Below are positions 33,366 through 43,354 of a stretch of DNA of 57,868 nt, piece by piece (within the stretch, counting starts at the first letter, position 1; every line of letters begins with the position of its first letter). Made by a program: the position numbers and the translations under genes. Below the pieces are notes generated by a model. That model was not told the origin of the DNA and did not search any database. It was given only the letters and a program-made list of their open reading frames with translations. Source of the DNA: Parachlamydiales bacterium (GTDB lineage: Bacteria > Chlamydiota > Chlamydiia > Chlamydiales > JABDDJ01); NCBI GenBank assembly GCA_041671045.1, contig JBAZCF010000013.1, positions 1-57,868 of the forward strand, read 5' to 3'.

Positions 33366-35508
33366 TGACTGGCTCCTGTTTTCTTATGGGGAGAGTGATA
33401 TGAAATTTTGTTCCTTGACCGACAGCACTTTCAAAATCGATCGATCCATTCATTTTATCAATCATGATTTTACACAAATAAAGGCCTAGCCCTGTGCCGC
33501 CTCTTTTCAAAGCTTCATTGGAATCTACCTGCATAAATTTATCAAATAATAAATGTTGTTTTTCTTTTGGTATACCAATTCCCGTATCTTTCACATCGAT
33601 TACTAAACGAGGATCCTCTTGATCTCCATCTTCTATCTGGACTTTCAATAGGATCTCCCCACTATCCGTATATTTTATCGCGTTCCCCAACATATTTATT
33701 AGAATCTGTCGCACCGGATGATGTGGAATAAGATATTTATCTCCTTTGGTGGACTCTATCTCATCCTTAATAATTAGTCCTTTTTCTATCGCTTTGCTTT
33801 GAACCATTTCAACGATTTCCCTGCAATATTCGTCTAAATCCACCTTCTCATAACGAATCTCCATACTGTTGGACTCAATTTTAGTGATATCAAGCAAGTT
33901 ATTGATCAGTTGCAATAGATATTGTGATGAAGTCGACAGTATCTTTAGATAACGTGTCTGCTTAGTATCTAAATTAGTTAATTCAAGCAAGGAGGAAGTC
34001 CCGATAATCCCATGTAAAGGCGTGCGGATTTCATGGCTCATATTAGCTAAAAAGGCCGATTTAGCAACATTTGCTTCCTCAGCCCGCTTTCTCAAAACTT
34101 TTGATCTTTGCATGTAATAATATAATAGGGTCGTAATAAATCCAAAAATTAATCCCGTAAGTAAAATAAGGAGGGGTATTTTACTTTCAAGAAACTCTAT
34201 ACCTTCTTTATTTCCTCTTAAATTGACTACAAAAAGGTTTTCAAAGAAATACCACCTATCTGTAGCTAATATTTCTTTTGCAGTTGGGGTAGAAGCAAAA
34301 ACCTCTCTGTTATTGATCAATATCTGAATATCAAACTCCCTGAGATGATATAAAATGGGATTTATCTTGAAAAAGTCACTTGCATAATAAAAATCGAGCG
34401 AATAGCCTTTTCCGGGAATTTTATTCCTAAATACCAGTAGAGCCCTCTTCTCTTTATCAATCAATACTTCTAACTTTTTATTGCTGCTGCTAAATTCCTT
34501 TTTATATTGCTTAACCCACGCCACCCCTTTAACCTCATCACGGAAGCCGCCCTGACGAATTTCAAAATTATCATCCACATGCACAATACCTTGTAGGGAG
34601 GGAAAATCCTCTAAATATTGCTCAATGTCACTTTTCCAATAAATTGGATTGTCAGGCAAAAGTACGTAACGTTTGGACAACCGCGTAATCGCATCATAGT
34701 TATACAATAAAGCAATATCCAATGTTTGCGAGATGCTATAAACACTATTCTTATAATAATTTTCTAAACTAGCCTTTTGACTGATTTGCGATGCCATCGC
34801 TAGAGCTATTGTACATCCTAATACTGCCAAGCCCGACATTCCGGATGCCCAATAAATATATTGGCCATAGTATTTTTTATAGACTCTTCCAGAAACGATA
34901 ATGAAGATATTTAACGATAGCAGAAGCAAGGCTATGCTTGTCTCGACAGCCATCCTAGACGTATCTATAGATGAGTATGCACTTTCAAAACCACTTAAAT
35001 AGCCAAAAAAAGCAACTAAGGAGGTTCCAAAAATGATTGCAACAAAAATACCTATCATCCAATAAACCCAGAGCGGACTTTTCCTTAGTGTGAAAAGCGC
35101 TAAGCAAATATTCACAAGAATAATACATATACTGGTATTGCTCGCCGGCCGACCAGGGTAAGTATTGACATTCATCTCGGATGAATAGAAAAAAAATGAA
35201 TCTATTCCTAGATCCATCTTAAAAAATGTTTGAAATAAGATGACAGCTGTAAATACAATACAAAATATAGATAAAATTCTAGTGGGGATGAACTGGTGGA
35301 AAAGTAAGGTAAAGCACCCTATTGCCGATAAAGTCATCAATAATGCTGTATTAAATACCATCTTAGGATAACTAGGAACGATAGACACTAATCTAGAATA
35401 TCCTGTCAGCCATCCCACGAGTACTGATAATCCTAAGATTAATACCACTGTTGAAAAGATGAGATAGGAATGATAGTAAAATTTAGATTTAGTTTTTTCA
35501 AAAACCAT
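33352..35508 (-). CDS. Multi-TM hybrid-type sensor histidine kinase (no receiver)
   Basis: A 718-residue sensor kinase. About seven hydrophobic segments occupy residues 10-250. An extracytoplasmic domain of roughly 190 residues and an eighth segment (IPLLILLTGLIFGFITTLLYYY, about 450-470) follow. The kinase core then has the phospho-histidine in NMSHEIRTPLHGI, the N-box MLGNAIKYTDSG, VKDTGIGIPKEKQ and GGTGLGLYLC. There is no PAS domain or HAMP motif that I can see. The signal is unknown. The receiver is encoded by the overlapping downstream gene. The AT-rich gap upstream holds a perfect inverted repeat that might be a promoter element. Confidence 0.9.
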   Translation of the reverse strand: MVFEKTKSKFYYHSYLIFSTVVLILGLSVLVGWLTGYSRLVSIVPSYPKMVFNTALLMTLSAIGCFTLLFHQFIPTRILSIFCIVFTAVILFQTFFKMDLGIDSFFFYSSEMNVNTYPGRPASNTSICIILVNICLALFTLRKSPLWVYWMIGIFVAIIFGTSLVAFFGYLSGFESAYSSIDTSRMAVETSIALLLLSLNIFIIVSGRVYKKYYGQYIYWASGMSGLAVLGCTIALAMASQISQKASLENYYKNSVYSISQTLDIALLYNYDAITRLSKRYVLLPDNPIYWKSDIEQYLEDFPSLQGIVHVDDNFEIRQGGFRDEVKGVAWVKQYKKEFSSSNKKLEVLIDKEKRALLVFRNKIPGKGYSLDFYYASDFFKINPILYHLREFDIQILINNREVFASTPTAKEILATDRWYFFENLFVVNLRGNKEGIEFLESKIPLLILLTGLIFGFITTLLYYYMQRSKVLRKRAEEANVAKSAFLANMSHEIRTPLHGIIGTSSLLELTNLDTKQTRYLKILSTSSQYLLQLINNLLDITKIESNSMEIRYEKVDLDEYCREIVEMVQSKAIEKGLIIKDEIESTKGDKYLIPHHPVRQILINMLGNAIKYTDSGEILLKVQIEDGDQEDPRLVIDVKDTGIGIPKEKQHLLFDKFMQVDSNEALKRGGTGLGLYLCKIMIDKMNGSIDFESAVGQGTKFHITLPIRKQEPVNVAV

Positions 35509-35999
35509 TTAGTTCCCTTGATCTCAAGCATTTAGCACACCCTAAAACAGAGATATCTCGTTTAACTAAACAGGTCAATAAATTTCCGGTGCCACAAATA
35601 AATTGATTGTAAAACAATCATTCCTCCAATACTGCCAAAAGAACTTATTTATTATTTAAAAAACATTGTAAACAACAATAATATGATGTAATCAAACTAA
35701 ACCTTAATAAACATTAACCCATTACTAGCTGGACTCCATTTGAACTTACTGACCTTACCATCTGACAACGCCTATTTATTCGTAAAGCTCTGATTTCTAA
35801 TTAATTACATCTTACACTTTAAGAACTTTTAATTTCATTCACTCCATTACCCCTTTAGGGGACATACATGATTGATTTATGATAGCCGTGTGTGCAAGAG
35901 ACTTAAAATTTATCAGGTGGTAAGCCTACTGACTTTCATTTGTGTTTAATAAATCAAAAAAATATATATGTATTTTTCTTTAAACCTATGAGGAAATCC
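35509..35999. other. Gene-free gap with inverted repeats
   Basis: This AT-rich stretch separates the sensor kinase (minus) from the DUF1254 lipoprotein (plus). I see no gene in it. It contains TGATTGT-AAA-ACAATCA at 35604-35620 (perfect, 7-bp arms) and a small CCCCT-TT-AGGGG hairpin at 35850-35861. Either may be regulatory. AGGAAATCC at 35991-35999 is the ribosome site of the lipoprotein. Confidence 0.4.
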
Positions 36000-37397
36000 A
36001 TGAAAATCCTATCTGTGATCTCAAAATGGTCTTTGCTAGCTTTAGTGTTTACAGCTTGCAACACACAAAGCTCCGAAGACAAAGAAAAAGATGTCATCAA
36101 AGAAGCGTATATCTACGGTTATCCCTTAGTTATTATGGATGTGACCAAAGAAGTCATGACAGCAGCGCCTAATGTGACTGAAACAAAAGCTCCGGTAAAT
36201 CAATTCGACTATATACGTAAATTCCCTTCCCCTACCTCCACAGACGTAGTAAGTCCTAATGCCGATACACTTTATTCATCAGCATGGCTTGATCTAAGTA
36301 AGGAACCGATAATATTTGTAGTACCGGAAATGAAAGATAGGTATTACCTTTATCCCATCTTAGATGCATGGACAAACGTATTTACATCCATTGGAACACG
36401 TACGACCGGTAGCGATAAAGGAACATACGCCATCGTCGGACCAGACTGGAGAGGCAACCTACCTAAAGATGTAAAGAAAATCCAATCCCCCACAAATACA
36501 GCTTGGATGATTGGCCGCATTGAAACAAACGGTCCTTCTGATTATGCCGCAGTGAATAAGTTACAGGATCAGTTTAAGTTAATTCCATTAAGCTCGTACG
36601 GATCTCATTATGTTCCACCTAAAAATCTTCCGGTTGAACCCTACATCGATGTAAATACACCACCTGTAAAACAAGTGGAACAAATGGATGGAATTACATT
36701 TTTCACTAATCTAACTGCTCTCTTGAAAAACAACCCTCCACTACCTGCAGACTCAAGTTTTGTGAGAAAATTAGCCTCTATCGGTATCGTCCCCGGCGAA
36801 GTGTTTGATGTGAAAAAACTCACCCCGGAACAGTTAGAGAATCTCGATAAGTCTATCACAGAAGCCAAGACAACGATTGCTAATGAATTTCAAAATATGC
36901 CTAACGCAAAGAAAGTCAACGGCTGGAATATTATGACGGAATATGTGGGTGACTATGGAACGCATTACCTTATAAGAGCAGCTGTAGCCAATAAAGGCCT
37001 CGGCGCTAACCTCTCCAAAGACGCTGTGTATCCTACACTTGCAACCGATGCAGAAGGAAACCCTTTAGATGGTTCAAACCGTTATATTCTACATTTTACT
37101 AAGGACCAAATACCACCTGTCAATGGTTTCTGGTCTATCACAATGTATAATGATAAACAATTCTTTGTACCTAATCCACTAGACCGCTATGCGATTGGGG
37201 ATAGAAGCCATTTGAAAATTAATCCTGATGGGTCTTTGGACATATACATCCAAAATACATCGCCCGGAAAGGATAAAGAGTCTAATTGGCTCCCAGCACC
37301 TAAAGGTGGATTTAATCTAATTATGCGTCTATATGATCCAAAAGAAGCTGTATTAGATGGTAAATGGAACCCGCCAGCTATTAAAAAACTCTATTAA
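36000..37397 (+). CDS. DUF1254/DUF1214 lipoprotein
   Basis: A 465-residue protein with a lipoprotein signal: MKILSVISKWSLLALVF, then the lipobox-like FTAC, with the cysteine near residue 20. The N-terminal DUF1254 part contains YIYGYPLVIMDVTKEVM, VSPNADTLYSSAWLDLSKEP and YYLYPILDAWTNVFTSIGTRT. The C-terminal DUF1214 part has WSITMYNDKQFFVPNPLDRYAIGDR and the SPGKDKESNWLPAP segment. Such proteins are periplasmic or surface lipoproteins of unknown enzymatic role. ATG 36000 is chosen because AGGA sits 8 bases upstream; ATG 35988 would precede it by four residues. The gene stands alone before a strong terminator. Confidence 0.88.
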   Translation: MKILSVISKWSLLALVFTACNTQSSEDKEKDVIKEAYIYGYPLVIMDVTKEVMTAAPNVTETKAPVNQFDYIRKFPSPTSTDVVSPNADTLYSSAWLDLSKEPIIFVVPEMKDRYYLYPILDAWTNVFTSIGTRTTGSDKGTYAIVGPDWRGNLPKDVKKIQSPTNTAWMIGRIETNGPSDYAAVNKLQDQFKLIPLSSYGSHYVPPKNLPVEPYIDVNTPPVKQVEQMDGITFFTNLTALLKNNPPLPADSSFVRKLASIGIVPGEVFDVKKLTPEQLENLDKSITEAKTTIANEFQNMPNAKKVNGWNIMTEYVGDYGTHYLIRAAVANKGLGANLSKDAVYPTLATDAEGNPLDGSNRYILHFTKDQIPPVNGFWSITMYNDKQFFVPNPLDRYAIGDRSHLKINPDGSLDIYIQNTSPGKDKESNWLPAPKGGFNLIMRLYDPKEAVLDGKWNPPAIKKLY

Positions 37398-37412
37398 GGG
37401 TTATTTGTCCTT

Positions 37413-37462
37413 GCTTGAGGAATGCTTTCTACACATACTTCTGTAGAAAGTATTCCTTAAGC
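37413..37462. terminator. 20-bp-stem hairpin between convergent genes
   Basis: Arms at 37413-37432 and 37443-37462 pair over 20 bp (two G-U pairs on the plus strand) around a 10-base loop. It lies just after the DUF1254 gene and 100 bases after the end of the converging GMC gene. A two-way terminator is likely. Confidence 0.75.
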
Positions 37463-37566
37463 AGCCATCGGTCAAGACAACTTTTGGATACACATGGCCT
37501 GACCATACAAAATATTCAGCCGACGATTTTGGTATAGGGCAGAAAAGGAAAAGGCCTATTGCTAAC

Positions 37567-39114
37567 CTAGCCTAAACGTTTGAGTAAATGGTCGCCTACC
37601 CGTAATGTATTCGCAATTATTGTTAAGGATGGATTAACTGCACCAATACTTGGAAAAAAGCTCGCATCTATGACATAGAGGTTATCTAACTCATGCGCTT
37701 TGCAGTTTGTGTCCAACACCGATGTTTTAGGATCGGTACCAAAACGGCAGGTACCTACCTGATGCGCCACTCCGGCAATAGGAATTGTGCTGTGGAAATA
37801 AAACTGGCGTGGTATCAATACATTGGGATGCATCCCTATCTGCCCTAGCATAGACTTGAGTTTCTCGTACAATTTCTCTTTAGGAACAGTATTATTAAAG
37901 GTATAGTTTAAAGTGATCTCACCTTCTTTATTAACAGTGATCCTATTGTCAGCACGTGGTAAATCTTCCGTTGTCAGCCAAAAATCGACAGAATGCCTAG
38001 CAATATTATTCAACATGGACATCGGTACCAACCCTGTTTCAATCGGCTTCTCCCCGCGGAACATCGGCCCCAAAGATTTCCCAATCATCTGAATATTACC
38101 CATCGGGTAGTTGAAGCCTTCCATTCCAAAATAGAAATCATTGATTGCTAACGTCTTCTGAAAGAAGGTGTCATTGGGTTCCATCGATAAAGCCAGCACA
38201 GCCTGGCTATTATGGAACATATAATTACGCCCTACCTGATCCGATCCATTCGCTAGCCCTTGCGGATGTTTATCATTAGCAGACATAAGCAACAGCTTGG
38301 CCGAATTAGAAGCTCCACATGCTACTACGATGATGCCCGCTTTGAATATCTCTTTCTTACCTTCGATCAGCACCTCTACTTCGGTTACTTTGATGCCATC
38401 TGCCGATGTATTTAACTTCAAAACTTCGGCATTCCGCATTAATGTCACATTAGAATGTTCCATCGCAGGACGTACACCGACTGTTTCAGCATCTGCTTTA
38501 GCATGGACTAAACACGGAAATCCATCGCAAGTTTGACAACGAATACACTTGCTGAACGCCCTGTTATTTTCATTCAACATGATCGCGCACGGAGCCGGAA
38601 ACGGATGATATCCTGCATTCGAGAGGTTATCATAGAGCTGCTGAATGCGCGGTTCATGCGATACGGGCGGAAAAGGGTACGGCTCACTGCAAGGCGGCTC
38701 TGTATTATCTATTCCTCTCTCGCCGTGTACAAAATACATTTTCTCTGCTTGCGTATAGTAAGGTTCCAACTCATCATAAGTGATCGGCCACGCAGGCGAT
38801 ATCCCATCGTAATGTTTGAGCTCACCAAAATCCTCTTTCCTCAATCGATACAACGCAGCCCCATACATCTTCGTCGCACCGCCCACAAAATAATGGACTT
38901 GCGGCTGGAAGGCTTTCCCTTTGGAATCGTACCATTTGTCAGGCGAGATATAACGATTGTCTACAAAGACAGCACTGGCATCCCAATTTTTGGCTTCTCT
39001 CTTCAACCAATCCCCACGCTCTAATATGAGTATGCGTTTGCCGGAAGGCGCCAAATGCCTTGCTAAGGTCCCACCGCCTGCCCCGCTTCCGATAATAATG
39101 ACATCGTAATCCAT
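37567..39114 (-). CDS. GMC-family FAD oxidoreductase
   Basis: A 515-residue flavoprotein of the glucose-methanol-choline family. The N-terminal FAD motif IIGSGAGGGTLARHLA is followed by GGATKMYGAALYRLRKEDF and a cysteine-rich CIRCQTCDGFPCLVHAKA stretch near residue 190. The C-terminal catalytic region has the histidine in HQVGTCRFG and the asparagine in GAVNPSLTI. It oxidises an alcohol or sugar. The cysteine stretch recalls membrane-bound sugar/alcohol dehydrogenase relatives. It is last in a five-gene operon with an SDR, a transporter, a lactonase and a hydrolase, which suggests sugar or polyol oxidation. Confidence 0.88.
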   Translation of the reverse strand: MDYDVIIIGSGAGGGTLARHLAPSGKRILILERGDWLKREAKNWDASAVFVDNRYISPDKWYDSKGKAFQPQVHYFVGGATKMYGAALYRLRKEDFGELKHYDGISPAWPITYDELEPYYTQAEKMYFVHGERGIDNTEPPCSEPYPFPPVSHEPRIQQLYDNLSNAGYHPFPAPCAIMLNENNRAFSKCIRCQTCDGFPCLVHAKADAETVGVRPAMEHSNVTLMRNAEVLKLNTSADGIKVTEVEVLIEGKKEIFKAGIIVVACGASNSAKLLLMSANDKHPQGLANGSDQVGRNYMFHNSQAVLALSMEPNDTFFQKTLAINDFYFGMEGFNYPMGNIQMIGKSLGPMFRGEKPIETGLVPMSMLNNIARHSVDFWLTTEDLPRADNRITVNKEGEITLNYTFNNTVPKEKLYEKLKSMLGQIGMHPNVLIPRQFYFHSTIPIAGVAHQVGTCRFGTDPKTSVLDTNCKAHELDNLYVIDASFFPSIGAVNPSLTIIANTLRVGDHLLKRLG

Positions 39115-39116
39115 AA

Positions 39117-39884
39117 TTATAACCCCGGGCTTTGCTGCATCATTCCGCCATCGACAAAGACTGTCGTCGATGTCATATAGGAGGCTCCCTCACCGGATAA
39201 GAACACGACAACACTGGCTATCTCCTCCGGCTTGGCCATCCTCCCCAGAGGTATTGCAGCATCTAATTCTTTCATCAACACCGGATCTTTCATCGTCACA
39301 ATGTTAATGGGCGTCGCTACAGCCCCGGGACCTACCCCTGCTACTAGAATGCCATGCTTGGCCAGTTCCAGTCCCGCTGTACGTGTCAGCATCCGCATTC
39401 CACCTTTAGACAGGCAATAAGCGATGTTGCCGGGCATAGGCCAATCTTCGTGCACCGAGGTGATATTGATAATCCTTCCTCCGCCCCCTTGCTTGATCAT
39501 CTGCTTGGCCGCAACCTGTGTACCAAAAAAGGCGCTTTTAAGATTGACTGACAGCACTTTCTCATATTGGGATTCGGTTGTATCTATAATGGATGTCCTT
39601 GTCTCAATCCCTGCATTGTTCACCATAATATCCAAACGCCCAAACGCCTTTACAGCCGCATCGACAAGCTTTTGTAAATCATCTACCTTACTGACATCAG
39701 CCTCAACTCCAATGGATTTCCCACCTAAAGCTGCTATTTCTCTTTCCAGTTGGCTTGTAGAGTCCGGATTGCAAATGAAGTCAATAACTACCCGTACTCC
39801 TTGTTTGGCCAACGCTAAAACAATCGTCGCCCCTATGCCGCTATTTCCGCCTGTCACAATCGCCACTTTTCCTTCTAAGCTCAT
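39117..39884 (-). CDS. Short-chain dehydrogenase (glucose 1-dehydrogenase-like)
   Basis: A 255-residue classical SDR. It has VTGGNSGIGATI as cofactor motif, NNAGIE, the serine in INITSVHED and the catalytic Tyr-x-x-x-Lys in AYCLSKGG. The sequence is close to bacterial glucose 1-dehydrogenases, which make gluconolactone, in keeping with the lactonase in the same operon. Its start overlaps the transporter's stop (ATGA), and GMC follows two bases after its end. ATG 39884 is used; 39950 lies well inside the transporter. The substrate is inferred from similarity and neighbours. Confidence 0.85.
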   Translation of the reverse strand: MSLEGKVAIVTGGNSGIGATIVLALAKQGVRVVIDFICNPDSTSQLEREIAALGGKSIGVEADVSKVDDLQKLVDAAVKAFGRLDIMVNNAGIETRTSIIDTTESQYEKVLSVNLKSAFFGTQVAAKQMIKQGGGGRIINITSVHEDWPMPGNIAYCLSKGGMRMLTRTAGLELAKHGILVAGVGPGAVATPINIVTMKDPVLMKELDAAIPLGRMAKPEEIASVVVFLSGEGASYMTSTTVFVDGGMMQQSPGL

Positions 39885-41056
39885 ACCTGCTTCCTTTGGT
39901 AAGTAATAAAATAGGCTAATATGCCAAAGGCTATGGCAATCAAAGCGCAAAGCCCAAATATCATTTGTATATCAATTCCTAATTTCTCAAGCGGTCCCAC
40001 GCCAAATGCAGAAACGCCATAACCGGTTAGGTAGGCTGCAATAAGCCCTCCCGCCACGGATTTGCGTATTGTCGGCAGTGCATTAGAGGCAAAGCTAATA
40101 CTTAAAGGCAGCAATGCAGAACAGCCGAAACCTGCTAAACCAAAAATCCATATTCCACTCCAAGGAGAGGGCACTTCCTGCCAATAAACACACAAATAAG
40201 CAAATGCAATCACTAAAGGCAGGGCTTTATAAATGGTCCCTTCAGCAACAAACCTGTTGCTGAATGCGAAAATAACCCTTCCTAACGTAACCGCACCCCA
40301 AAAACTTGTTAATGCCAAGGAAGCTTCCGTCACATCTGCCTGCATACTTTTTGTTAAGTAAACTGTGGCCCAATTTCCACTCATTGTCTCCAATATCCCA
40401 TATAGAAACACCCCTGCAGCAAACAACCAGAAGGCCGAAGGAATAACATTCAACTTTTCTGTTTGCTCTTCCGGCGGTTTACCTGACTCAAACGGTAGCA
40501 ATGACGAAAGCGCCAATAATAACCCCAGGGCCGACATTAAAATAAGCGGTAATCCCCACCAAAATCCTAATCCGTCGAAAACAGCAATGAACACCGGCGC
40601 CAAGGCAGTCCCTAATCCTAATAACGCATTCAAAATCAATAGGGCCGAGTCCACTTTTTTTGGAGAATAGATCGCCATAAAGGTATTTAATACCGGTACT
40701 GTCAAACCAAATCCCAATCCTAAAAGTCCTGTCGCCACAAAAAGTAACCCAAAAGCCCACTCCTGATGCGGAAGCATCAATGCACTCAACAAGAAAATGC
40801 CCATGGACAACATATTAGCCAGCAAGCCCCATAAATAGATGCTTTTCAGGCTGCATGAATGTGCCAAGCGTCCACCCATGACTGCTGATAAAATGGCTAT
40901 GATAATATCCGGAAGGAAGATGCTGCCATATTCCGTACTAGTCATGCCGTACCCGCTCGCACTAGTAAAAATAGTGGCTGTGGCCGGAAAAGCAACCATC
41001 GCCACTCCCTGCAGCAAACCTGCAGTGTATATCGAAGCAACTTCGCTCTTGGCCAT
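39881..41056 (-). CDS. MFS transporter
   Basis: A 391-residue permease with twelve hydrophobic segments and a central hydrophilic loop (FESGKPPEEQTEKL near residue 190). The loop between helices 2 and 3 has GGRLAHSCSLKS, the degenerate MFS motif. The general shape resembles FucP-like or Fsr-like sugar or drug carriers. It lies between the SMP-30 lactonase (one base upstream) and the SDR (4-base overlap), so it probably imports or exports the sugar or lactone handled by the operon. Confidence 0.82.
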   Translation of the reverse strand: MAKSEVASIYTAGLLQGVAMVAFPATATIFTSASGYGMTSTEYGSIFLPDIIIAILSAVMGGRLAHSCSLKSIYLWGLLANMLSMGIFLLSALMLPHQEWAFGLLFVATGLLGLGFGLTVPVLNTFMAIYSPKKVDSALLILNALLGLGTALAPVFIAVFDGLGFWWGLPLILMSALGLLLALSSLLPFESGKPPEEQTEKLNVIPSAFWLFAAGVFLYGILETMSGNWATVYLTKSMQADVTEASLALTSFWGAVTLGRVIFAFSNRFVAEGTIYKALPLVIAFAYLCVYWQEVPSPWSGIWIFGLAGFGCSALLPLSISFASNALPTIRKSVAGGLIAAYLTGYGVSAFGVGPLEKLGIDIQMIFGLCALIAIAFGILAYFITYQRKQV

Positions 41057-41057
41057 C

Positions 41058-42137
41058 CTAACCGCCTACTTGGGGAACAGGCTTAGCTCCCACAGTATTC
41101 AGCTTAATAGCCCATACGGAATCGGAAGAACAGATAAACAAAATATTGTTGTCCTTGCCGCCAAATGTTAAATTCGCCGTTTCTTTAGGCATACGGATCT
41201 TCCCTATCAGCTTTCCTTCAGGATTATAGACCTGCACACCGTCTAATGCCCCCACATAGATATTACCGTGGCTATCTAAACGCATTCCATCTGGAAAACC
41301 GGGCGACACTGTAGCGAATAATTTTCTGTTACCTACTGTCTTCCCGCCCTCCAAGACTTCAAAAGCATAAATCGCATGCGGTAGATTCTCATAGTACGTA
41401 CTAGGTGCCTGGATAGCCGCACTATCAATGACATACAGAATCTTTTCGTCAGGCGAGAATGCTATTCCATTCGGCATCTTTAAATCTTCAATGACAGCTG
41501 ACAATTCCTTAGTCCCCGGATCCCATCTGTAGACATTATTAGGTAAATAGCACTCCTGTGGAAACTGTAAACATCCATATGAAGGGTCTGTAAACCACAC
41601 CGATCCATCTGACTTAACAACAACATCATTAGGCGAATTCAACGGTTTACCCTGATAAAAGCCTGCCAATGTTTTGACAACTCCATCATGGTCTGTCACA
41701 GAAATTCTTCTGCCTGTTGTTTCCGCTGTCAACAGCCGCCCTTCCAAATCAGCAGTCTGTCCATCAGCAATATTGGTCGGATGCCTGAATATAACAGGAG
41801 CATCCCAAGACAAAGGTGTAATCTGATTGTAGGGCTGCAAACCATTCCAACGTAGAATCAGAATATTGTCGTTCAATTGATCTGTGAATAATAGATATCC
41901 CCCTTCGCTATTACGCTTAGATAGGTATACAGGACCTTCAGTAAATCCAAATCCCTTTGCCAAATGTACTAACTGGGGTTTTACTCCCAAGATATCCGCA
42001 AAGGCAATATCATATACCTCTAACGGCAACTGCGGCGCTTCTGCCACGGGATAAGGGGGTGCGTTCTCGAAGGAAGCCTCACAACTACCTCCGAAAAGCA
42101 ACCCTAGAAAAAATAACCGGTATAAAAATGGCATCAT
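41058..42137 (-). CDS. SMP-30/gluconolactonase-family protein, exported
   Basis: A 359-residue beta-propeller hydrolase with an N-terminal signal (FLYRLFFLGLLFGGSCEA). Metal-site segments of the SMP-30 family are visible: KGFGFTEGPVYL (first Glu), LNSPNDVVVKSDGSVWFTDP and MPNGIAFSPDEKILYVIDSA (Asp). It hydrolyses sugar lactones, here presumably in the periplasm. It starts five bases after the alpha/beta hydrolase gene, and the MFS gene begins one base after its stop. Together with an SDR of glucose-dehydrogenase type, it would open the lactone formed. Confidence 0.88.
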   Translation of the reverse strand: MMPFLYRLFFLGLLFGGSCEASFENAPPYPVAEAPQLPLEVYDIAFADILGVKPQLVHLAKGFGFTEGPVYLSKRNSEGGYLLFTDQLNDNILILRWNGLQPYNQITPLSWDAPVIFRHPTNIADGQTADLEGRLLTAETTGRRISVTDHDGVVKTLAGFYQGKPLNSPNDVVVKSDGSVWFTDPSYGCLQFPQECYLPNNVYRWDPGTKELSAVIEDLKMPNGIAFSPDEKILYVIDSAAIQAPSTYYENLPHAIYAFEVLEGGKTVGNRKLFATVSPGFPDGMRLDSHGNIYVGALDGVQVYNPEGKLIGKIRMPKETANLTFGGKDNNILFICSSDSVWAIKLNTVGAKPVPQVGG

Positions 42138-42142
42138 CTGTT

Positions 42143-43147
42143 TTAGCGTCTCGCAAATTCTTCAGTACTTAATTTCTCTCTAATGCCAAGCGTCTCTGTT
42201 TCTTTTTTGAAAGCTTTGTTTAAAGTTGCTATCGCCAAGGCTATAGCACTTCTTGTCGCCGGAGTATTTGCTAAAGGACTTAACATCACAAAGTCATGTA
42301 TCGTCCCTAAATAGCGCACAGCCTCAACCTCAACACCTGCTTCCATCAACTTATGTGCATAGGCCTCTCCTTCGGAACGCAAAACATCATTCTCATCCGT
42401 AATGACCAATGCTTTTGGCAGTCCTTTCAGCTGCTCGATCGTTGATCGCAAAGGAGAAACTAAATGATCGTTGCGTGAGCTTGCATCAGGCGCATAAGCA
42501 TTCCAAAACCACTCCATAGCAGCTTTCGTCAGCCAAGGACCTTCGGCAAACTCTTTATAGCTCTCTGTATTTAAATCAGAATCCGTCACCGGATAGAAAA
42601 GGATTTGCTGCACAATTTTAGGCCCCTTTCTTTCTTTCGCCAAAAGTGTTACCGCAGCTGCCATATTCCCACCGGCGCTATCGCCAATGATTGCAATCCG
42701 AGCAGCATCGACATTTAATTCTCGGGCATGTTCAGCAACATAAATTAATGCAGCATATCCCTCTTCCAATGGAACAGGATATTTAGCCTCAGGCGAAGGA
42801 GTATAATTAACAAACACAACAGCTGCCTTCGTACCTACGGCTATTTCCCTTACCAAACGATCATGGGTATTCTTACTCCCTAAGATCCATCCCCCGCCAT
42901 GATAGTAAAGTATGACGGGTAACACATCCGTAGAATTTTCCGGCCTGATAATTCGAACGGAAACTTTGGTTTTCCCCACTGTCCACTCTTTATCCTCAAT
43001 CTTGACCGGCAGTTTCTCACCTTTTGCTTGCAGATCTTCCAAAACCTTTCGTGCTTCCAACGGGGATAGTGTATAGATAGGTTTGCCACCTTTAGCTTCG
43101 ACTTCTTCAATAAACTTCTGTGTTTTTTGCTCGTATTTACTTTTCAT
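42143..43147 (-). CDS. Alpha/beta hydrolase (HSL/GDXG family esterase)
   Basis: A 334-residue esterase of the hormone-sensitive-lipase family. It has the oxyanion-hole motif YYHGGGWILGS, the nucleophile in GDSAGGNMAAA, the aspartate in VITDENDVL and the histidine in GTIHDFVML. It has no signal peptide, so it is cytosolic. The gene heads a five-gene operon and is preceded by GGGGGAGG close to the start. It may release alcohols or sugar esters for the following oxidases; the substrate is unknown. Confidence 0.88.
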   Translation of the reverse strand: MKSKYEQKTQKFIEEVEAKGGKPIYTLSPLEARKVLEDLQAKGEKLPVKIEDKEWTVGKTKVSVRIIRPENSTDVLPVILYYHGGGWILGSKNTHDRLVREIAVGTKAAVVFVNYTPSPEAKYPVPLEEGYAALIYVAEHARELNVDAARIAIIGDSAGGNMAAAVTLLAKERKGPKIVQQILFYPVTDSDLNTESYKEFAEGPWLTKAAMEWFWNAYAPDASSRNDHLVSPLRSTIEQLKGLPKALVITDENDVLRSEGEAYAHKLMEAGVEVEAVRYLGTIHDFVMLSPLANTPATRSAIALAIATLNKAFKKETETLGIREKLSTEEFARR

Positions 43148-43354
43148 GGCCTCCCCCTTTGAAAATAATATTTCTTATGAGAGATATGTTTAAATTTATT
43201 TATTTACAATACAGGATCAGGTTCTAATCTCTTCTCTCTTCTCTAAGATAAAGTGATTTCATACTCCTAAATATATAAGAATTTTCATAGGCAATTAAAT
43301 ATTTTCCTATTATGGATTGAAGTTAGATCCCTAACAAATTACTGGAGTTCTCAT

